Shown: positions 5,933-10,687 of the stretch, one piece after another
How the letters are laid out: each line of letters opens with the position of its first letter
Position numbering within the stretch: position 1 is the first letter of the stretch
Assembly (NCBI GenBank): GCA_014871605.1
Contig: WGSQ01000056.1
Span: 1 to 10,687 of the forward strand
Reading direction: 5' to 3'
Origin: Collinsella sp.
Lineage (GTDB): Bacteria; Actinomycetota; Coriobacteriia; Coriobacteriales; Coriobacteriaceae
Length of the DNA: 10,687 nt
Translations under genes and position numbers: made by a program
Notes under the pieces: generated by a model
The model's database searches: none
Told to the model about the DNA's origin: nothing
The model's input: only the letters and a program-made list of their open reading frames with translations

Positions 5933-8900
5933 ATGGTCTCTCGTATCTACGTGGAGAAGAAACCCGGGTTCGACGTCGAGGCTCAGCAGCTCAAGGGCGA
6001 GCTGACCGAGATTCTCGGCATCAAGGGCATCGAGGCCCTGAGGATCATCAACCGCTACGACGTCGAGGGCATCGACGAGGAGCTTTTCCGCTCCTGCGTG
6101 CCGACCGTCTTTAGCGAGCCCCAGGTCGATGTGACCTACGACGAGCTCCCCGCAAGCGATGGCGCCGTCTTTGCCGTCGAATTCCTGCCTGGCCAGTTTG
6201 ACCAGCGCGCCGACTCCGCCAGCGAGTGCGTGCAGCTCATCAGCCAGGGCGAGCGCCCCGCCGTGCGCTCCGCCAAGGTCTATATGATCTCGGGCGCTCT
6301 GGACGAGGCCGCCATCGATGCCATCAAGCACTACGTGGTGAACCCCGTCGAGGCGCGCATCGCCTCGCTCGACCTGCCCGAGACGCTGTACATGGAGACC
6401 CCCGAGCCCCAACCCGTCGAGGTGCTCGACGGCTTCCGCGAGCTCGACGAGGCCGGCCTTGCCGCCTTTATCGCCGATCGCGGCCTTGCCATGGACGAGG
6501 CGGACATCGCCTTCTGCCAGCAGTACTTCCGCGATGAGGACCGCGACCCCACCATCACCGAGATCCGCGTGATCGACACCTACTGGTCCGACCACTGCCG
6601 CCACACCACCTTCGGCACCGTCCTGGACGACGTGACGATCGACGACGCCGTGGTGCAGCAAGCCTTCGACCGCTACATGGAGATGCGCCACGAACTCGGC
6701 CGCGACGCCAAGCCCGTCTGCCTCATGGACATGGGCACCATCGGTGCCAAGTACCTTAAGAAGACCGGCGTCATGACCGATGTCGATGAGTCCGAGGAGA
6801 TCAACGCCTGCACCGTCAAGGTGAAGGTCGATGTCGATGGCGAGGACCAGGACTGGCTATTCCTCTTTAAGAACGAGACCCACAACCACCCGACCGAGAT
6901 CGAGCCCTTCGGCGGTGCCGCCACCTGCGTGGGCGGCGCTATCCGTGACCCGCTCTCGGGCCGCAGCTATGTGTACCAGGCCATGCGTGTCACCGGCGCC
7001 GGCGACCCCACCGTCCCGGTTTCCGAGACGCTCGAGGGCAAGCTGCCGCAGCGCAAGCTCGTGACCACTGCCGCCGCCGGCTACTCCAGCTACGGCAACC
7101 AGATCGGCCTTGCCACCGGTCAGGTCAACGAACTCTATCACCCCGGTTACGTGGCCAAGCGCATGGAGGTTGGCGCCGTCGTGGGCGCTACCCCGGCAAA
7201 CCACGTTCGTCGCGAGTGCCCCGCCCCCACCGACAAAATCATCCTGCTGGGCGGCCGCACCGGCCGTGATGGCATCGGTGGCGCCACCGGCTCCTCCAAG
7301 ACCCAGAACACCGAGTCCATCGAGACCTCGGGTGCCGAGGTCCAGAAGGGCAACGCCCCGGTCGAGCGCAAGCTGCAGCGCCTGTTCCGCCGCGGCGATG
7401 CCTGCCGTCTGATCAAGCGCTGCAACGACTTTGGCGCCGGCGGTGTCTCGGTCGCCGTGGGCGAGCTTGCCGACGGCCTGTATGTCGACCTTGATACCGT
7501 GACCAAGAAGTACGACGGCCTGGACGGCACCGAGCTCGCTATCTCCGAGTCCCAGGAGCGCATGGCTTGCGCCGTCGCCGACGGTGCCGTCGAGGAGTTC
7601 ATGGGCTACGCCGCCGAGGAGAACCTCGAGGCGACCGTTATCGCCGAGGTTACCGCCGAGCCGCGCATGCGCATGGCCTGGAACGGCGTCGCCATCGTCG
7701 ACCTGTCCCGCGAGTTCCTCAACTCCAACGGCGCACCCAAGCACCAGGTCGCCCACGTGTGCGCCCGTAGCGTGTGGCAGCCCAGCTGGGCCGGCACCAC
7801 GCTCGCTGAACGCATGACCTCGCTCGTCACCGACCTCAACGTCGCTTCCAACAAGGGCCTTTCCGAGCGCTTCGACTCCACCATCGGTGCCGCAACCGTT
7901 CTCATGCCCTTTGGCGGCAAGACGCAGCTCACCCCGAGCTCGGCCATGGTCGCCAAGTTCCCCGTGGACGGCGAGACCACCACGGCGAGCGCCATGGCAT
8001 GGGGCTTTAACCCCTATCTGACGGAAGCCGACCAGTTTGCGGGCGCCTACCTGTCCGTGGTCGAGTCCATCGCCAAGCTCGTGGCTGCCGGCTTTGAGCA
8101 CAAGCGCGCCTATCTCTCCTTCCAGGAGTACTTCGAACGTCTGCGCACCGAGGCCGAGCGTTGGGGCAAGCCCACGGCAGCCGTCCTGGGCGCCCTTATG
8201 GCCCAGGTCGACCTGGGTGCCGGCGCCATCGGCGGCAAGGACTCCATGAGCGGCTCGTTTGAGGACGAGGCCGGCGAGCTCAACGTTCCGCCGACTCTGA
8301 TCAGCTTCGCCGTCGCCGTGGGCAAGGCCGCCCGCGCCGTCTCGCCCGAGTTCAAGGGCCTCACGCACCGCGTCGTCCGCATCGCCCCCGCCACCTATGG
8401 TGAGGACTACCGCCCCGACGCCCAGCAGCTGCTCGCCGCGTTTGACGCCGTCGAGGCGCTCACCGCCAACGGCAACGCCCTGGCCGTCTCCACGCCCGGC
8501 TACGGCTGTGGCGCCGAGAGCCTCTTTAAGATGTGCGTCGGCAACCAGATCGGTATCGAGCTTGCCGAGGACGTGGACGTGGAGAGCCTCTTCACCCCGC
8601 TCTACGGCAGCTTTATCGTCGAGCTCGCCGAGGACGCCGAGCTGCCCGAGGTCGCCGACGGCGTTGTCGTCGAGCCCCTGGGCACCACCGTCGAGGGCTA
8701 TGTCATCGACACCGGCTCCGAGGTCATCGAGCTCGCCGAGCTCCAGGAGGCCTGGGAGAGCGGCATCGAGGGCGTCTTCGCCTACCGCAGCGGCGGCGAG
8801 ACCCCCGAGGTCGAGACCATCGACTTCCGCGCCAAGGATATCCACGTGTACGGCGGCGCCAAGATCGCCCGCCCGCGCGTGATCATCCCCGTGTTCCCCG

Positions 8901-9679
8901 GCAACAACTGCGAGTACGACAGCGCCCGCGCCTTCCGCGCAGCCGGTGCCGAGGCCGACACCTTCGTGATCAACAACCTCACGCCCGAGGCCGTCGCCGA
9001 GAGCACCCACGAGCTTGCCCGCCGCATCCGTGCAAGCCAGATTGTCATGATCCCCGGCGGCTTCTCGGGCGGCGACGAGCCCGACGGCTCCGCCAAGTTC
9101 ATCACGGCGTTCTTCCGCGCTCCCGAGGTCACCGAGGCAGTCCGCGACCTGCTCAAGGCCCGCGACGGCCTGATGCTGGGCATCTGCAACGGCTTCCAGG
9201 CCCTGGTCAAGCTCGGCCTGGTGCCCTACGGTGACATCGTCGACGCCACGCCCGATGCGCCCACGCTGACGTTCAACACCATCGGCCGCCACCAGAGCCG
9301 TCTGGTGCGCACTCGCATCTCGTCCAATCTGTCCCCGTGGCTGTCGCAGTGCAGCCTGGACGACCCCTACACCGTCGCCATCAGCCACGGCGAGGGCCGC
9401 TTTGTCGCCAACGACGAGGTACTCGCCCAGCTGATTGCCAACGGCCAGGTCGCCACGCAGTACGTGGGCGAGGACGGCAAGCCCAACATGGATCTTTCCG
9501 TCAACCCCAACGGCTCCGCACTCGCCATCGAGGGCATCACGAGCCCCGACGGCCGCGTCCTGGGCAAGATGGGCCATGCCGAGCGTCGCGGCGACAACCT
9601 GTACCGCAACGTGCCCGAGCATGTCCCCGGCGATAAGTTCATGCCGATCTTTGAGAGCGGCGTGGCCTACTTCGCTTAA
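5933..9679 (+). CDS. purL: Phosphoribosylformylglycinamidine (FGAM) synthase, single-chain with glutaminase domain
   Basis: PurL converts FGAR, glutamine and ATP to FGAM, the fourth step of de novo purine synthesis, in the cytoplasm. The 1248 residues match the large single-chain form; the N-terminus MVSRIYVEKKPGFD fits the clade-II type known from Clostridium, Streptococcus and Bacteroides relatives rather than the enterobacterial type. Domain order: a PurS-like N-terminal part (about 1-170); the linker motif SDHCRH (219-224); a first AIRS-like half with THNHPTEIEPFGG (His317, His319), the ATP/FGAR site; a second half with GGKTQL (661-666) and GGKDSM (767-772); and a class-I glutamine amidotransferase from about 980. 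This last domain has the nucleophile Cys1085 in GICNGFQ and His1215 and Glu1217 in GHAERRGDN. Every key residue I can check is present. As the glutaminase is fused, no separate PurQ or PurS is needed, and none is adjacent. Transcription appears to end at the hairpin at 9717-9753. Confidence 0.97.
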   Translation: MVSRIYVEKKPGFDVEAQQLKGELTEILGIKGIEALRIINRYDVEGIDEELFRSCVPTVFSEPQVDVTYDELPASDGAVFAVEFLPGQFDQRADSASECVQLISQGERPAVRSAKVYMISGALDEAAIDAIKHYVVNPVEARIASLDLPETLYMETPEPQPVEVLDGFRELDEAGLAAFIADRGLAMDEADIAFCQQYFRDEDRDPTITEIRVIDTYWSDHCRHTTFGTVLDDVTIDDAVVQQAFDRYMEMRHELGRDAKPVCLMDMGTIGAKYLKKTGVMTDVDESEEINACTVKVKVDVDGEDQDWLFLFKNETHNHPTEIEPFGGAATCVGGAIRDPLSGRSYVYQAMRVTGAGDPTVPVSETLEGKLPQRKLVTTAAAGYSSYGNQIGLATGQVNELYHPGYVAKRMEVGAVVGATPANHVRRECPAPTDKIILLGGRTGRDGIGGATGSSKTQNTESIETSGAEVQKGNAPVERKLQRLFRRGDACRLIKRCNDFGAGGVSVAVGELADGLYVDLDTVTKKYDGLDGTELAISESQERMACAVADGAVEEFMGYAAEENLEATVIAEVTAEPRMRMAWNGVAIVDLSREFLNSNGAPKHQVAHVCARSVWQPSWAGTTLAERMTSLVTDLNVASNKGLSERFDSTIGAATVLMPFGGKTQLTPSSAMVAKFPVDGETTTASAMAWGFNPYLTEADQFAGAYLSVVESIAKLVAAGFEHKRAYLSFQEYFERLRTEAERWGKPTAAVLGALMAQVDLGAGAIGGKDSMSGSFEDEAGELNVPPTLISFAVAVGKAARAVSPEFKGLTHRVVRIAPATYGEDYRPDAQQLLAAFDAVEALTANGNALAVSTPGYGCGAESLFKMCVGNQIGIELAEDVDVESLFTPLYGSFIVELAEDAELPEVADGVVVEPLGTTVEGYVIDTGSEVIELAELQEAWESGIEGVFAYRSGGETPEVETIDFRAKDIHVYGGAKIARPRVIIPVFPGNNCEYDSARAFRAAGAEADTFVINNLTPEAVAESTHELARRIRASQIVMIPGGFSGGDEPDGSAKFITAFFRAPEVTEAVRDLLKARDGLMLGICNGFQALVKLGLVPYGDIVDATPDAPTLTFNTIGRHQSRLVRTRISSNLSPWLSQCSLDDPYTVAISHGEGRFVANDEVLAQLIANGQVATQYVGEDGKPNMDLSVNPNGSALAIEGITSPDGRVLGKMGHAERRGDNLYRNVPEHVPGDKFMPIFESGVAYFA

Positions 9680-9690
9680 AGCTATCCCAT

Positions 9691-9720
9691 CGGGTACAAT
9701 CCCCTCGGGTAACATCACCC
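9691..9720 (+). repeat. Short imperfect tandem repeat between purL and the exporter gene
   Basis: TCGGGTACAATCCCC (9690-9704) is followed by TCGGGTAACATCACCC (9705-9720), two copies differing by one inserted base and one substitution. The second copy's CGGGT (9706-9710) can pair with ACCCG (9717-9721), which overlaps the left arm of the terminator. The repeat may be a binding site, an antiterminator arm or chance. Confidence 0.5.
9695..9700 (+). promoter_or_regulatory. Candidate -10 element for the EamA-family gene
   Basis: TACAAT matches TATAAT at 5 of 6 positions. No clear -35 is seen; TTCGCT at 9671-9676 has an 18-bp spacing but a poor match. If used, transcripts would start near 9706, before the hairpin at 9717-9753, which would then lie in the leader of the downstream gene. 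Confidence 0.3.
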
Positions 9721-9753
9721 GCCACCGGCACTCCCGGTGGCGGGTTCTTTTTT
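9717..9753 (+). terminator. Strong intrinsic terminator after purL
   Basis: ACCCGCCACCGG (9717-9728) pairs perfectly with CCGGTGGCGGGT (9734-9745) around the 5-nt loop CACTC, followed by a T-rich run to 9753. It lies 37 bp after the purL stop and only 25 bp before the next start codon. Confidence 0.93.
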
Positions 9754-9778
9754 GCTTCGCGCATATAGGAAGGACATC

Positions 9779-10687
9779 ATGGAAAGCCGCAAGCCGTATC
9801 TCGCCACCCTGCCCGGACTCATCCTGGGCTGTCTTGTTTGCTGTGCACTCTGGGGATCGGCCTTTCCCTGCATCAAGATCGGCTACGCGCTCTTTGGTAT
9901 CCCGGCGCACGATAGCGCCTCGCAGCTGCTCTTTGCGGGTTTGCGCTTCACGCTTGCCGGCGCCCTGGTTATCGTTGGGATGAGTGCGGCCCAACGCCGC
10001 CCCCTCATTCCGCAGGCTCGCGACATCAAGCCCATCTTTGTCTTGTCGCTCTTCCAGACTATCGGGCAGTACTTCTTTTTCTATCTGGGCCTCTCGCGCG
10101 CCAGCGCCATGTCGAGCTCCATCATCGAGGCCAGCGCCAACTTCCTCGCAATCCTCTTTGCCGCCCTGGCGTTTCACACCGAGAAGCTCAATACGGCCAA
10201 GGTGCTTGGCTGTGCGCTGGGCTTTGCCGGCGTCGCGCTCGTCAACCTCTCGGGCGCAGATGGCACCTTTGGCTTCAGGCTCGATGGCGAGGGCTTTATC
10301 CTAGCCTCCACTGTCGCGGGTGCTCTTTCGCCCTGCCTGATCGGCATCTTCTCGCGCAAGCACGACGGCGTCTTGCTTGCCGGGTGGCAGTTCTTGGTCG
10401 GCGGCCTGGTACTCACCGCCATCGGCTTTTTGATGGGCGGCACATTGTCCCCCACCGAAGTCGCCCCCGCCATCGCGCTCATCATCTACATGGCGCTTAT
10501 CTCCGCCGTCGCGTACTCGCTGTGGTCCCGCCTGCTCGCCGTCAACCCCGTCAGCCGCGTGTCGGTCTTTGGCTTTATGAACCCGGTCTTTGGCGTGCTG
10601 TTGAGCGCACTGCTGCTCGGCGAGGGCGCTGGCACGAGCCCCGTTACCGTCATCGTTGCCCTGCTGTTGGTCTGCGGCGGCATCATC
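9779..10687 (+). CDS. EamA-family (DMT superfamily) transporter, 3' end cut by the window
   Basis: This inner-membrane permease of the drug/metabolite transporter superfamily probably exports a small metabolite such as an amino acid; the substrate cannot be told from sequence. Some 303 codons are visible with no stop before the edge. The protein starts MESRKPYLATL and shows the two-fold EamA pattern. In the first half are LVCCALWGSAFPCIKIG (19-35, the typical WG.AF motif of TM1), LRFTLAGALV, a paired QTIGQYFFFYLGL and SASANFL-like membrane segment, and the ALGFAGVALVNLSG helix. The second half has GFILASTVAGALSPCLIGI, a GWQFLVGGLVLTAIGF segment, YMALISAVAYSLW, and FGFMNPVFGVLLSALLLGE, the family's usual TM9. 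The last helix VTVIVALLLVCGGII runs into the edge, so only a few residues should be missing (family length about 300-310). AGGAAGGA 5 nt before the ATG supports the start. Confidence 0.88.
   Translation, partial: MESRKPYLATLPGLILGCLVCCALWGSAFPCIKIGYALFGIPAHDSASQLLFAGLRFTLAGALVIVGMSAAQRRPLIPQARDIKPIFVLSLFQTIGQYFFFYLGLSRASAMSSSIIEASANFLAILFAALAFHTEKLNTAKVLGCALGFAGVALVNLSGADGTFGFRLDGEGFILASTVAGALSPCLIGIFSRKHDGVLLAGWQFLVGGLVLTAIGFLMGGTLSPTEVAPAIALIIYMALISAVAYSLWSRLLAVNPVSRVSVFGFMNPVFGVLLSALLLGEGAGTSPVTVIVALLLVCGGII

Noticed and set aside
6857..10177. A 1106-codon open frame on the minus strand opposite purL
   Set aside because: It lies wholly opposite purL and the start of the exporter gene, is rich in Gly/Ala/Asp/Val as expected from the complement of G/C-ended codons, and has no recognisable domain. 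It is a shadow of codon bias.

Overview
The window is high-GC bacterial DNA with densely packed chromosomal genes: five complete genes and one cut by the right edge. The strong G/C third-position bias, a single-chain clade-II PurL, Shine-Dalgarno sites of the AGGAG/GAAGG type and a Tat-type lipoprotein fit a gut actinobacterium of the class Coriobacteriia, perhaps close to Collinsella. This placement is inference from general character, not from a database match.

Layout from left to right. Positions 1-178 are AT-rich and non-coding. A solute-binding lipoprotein of the branched-chain amino acid (LivK/LivJ) type lies on the minus strand (179-1345). A 250-bp divergent intergenic region separates it from homoserine dehydrogenase on the plus strand (1596-2939), which ends at a strong hairpin terminator. 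A classical SDR oxidoreductase follows (3154-3903, plus) and ends at a second hairpin terminator. Next is a 170-bp array of three 46-bp imperfect palindromes separated by exactly 16 bp (4001-4170). It lies directly downstream of a CPA2-type cation:proton antiporter on the minus strand (4186-5748). A second divergent intergenic region leads to purL (5933-9679, plus), an FGAM synthase of 1248 residues with its glutaminase domain intact. A terminator and a short tandem repeat then precede an EamA/DMT-family exporter (9779 to the window edge).

The genes do not form one operon. Each is bounded by a terminator or by a divergent neighbour, so the window reads as housekeeping metabolism (Asp-family amino acids, purines) interspersed with transporters. 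No phage, IS, CRISPR, toxin-antitoxin or defence gene is visible. The one element not explained by ordinary gene content is the palindromic array at 4001-4170. Its units are regular in size and spacing and lie in mixed orientation. They carry conserved G-U wobbles that favour folding as RNA on one particular strand.
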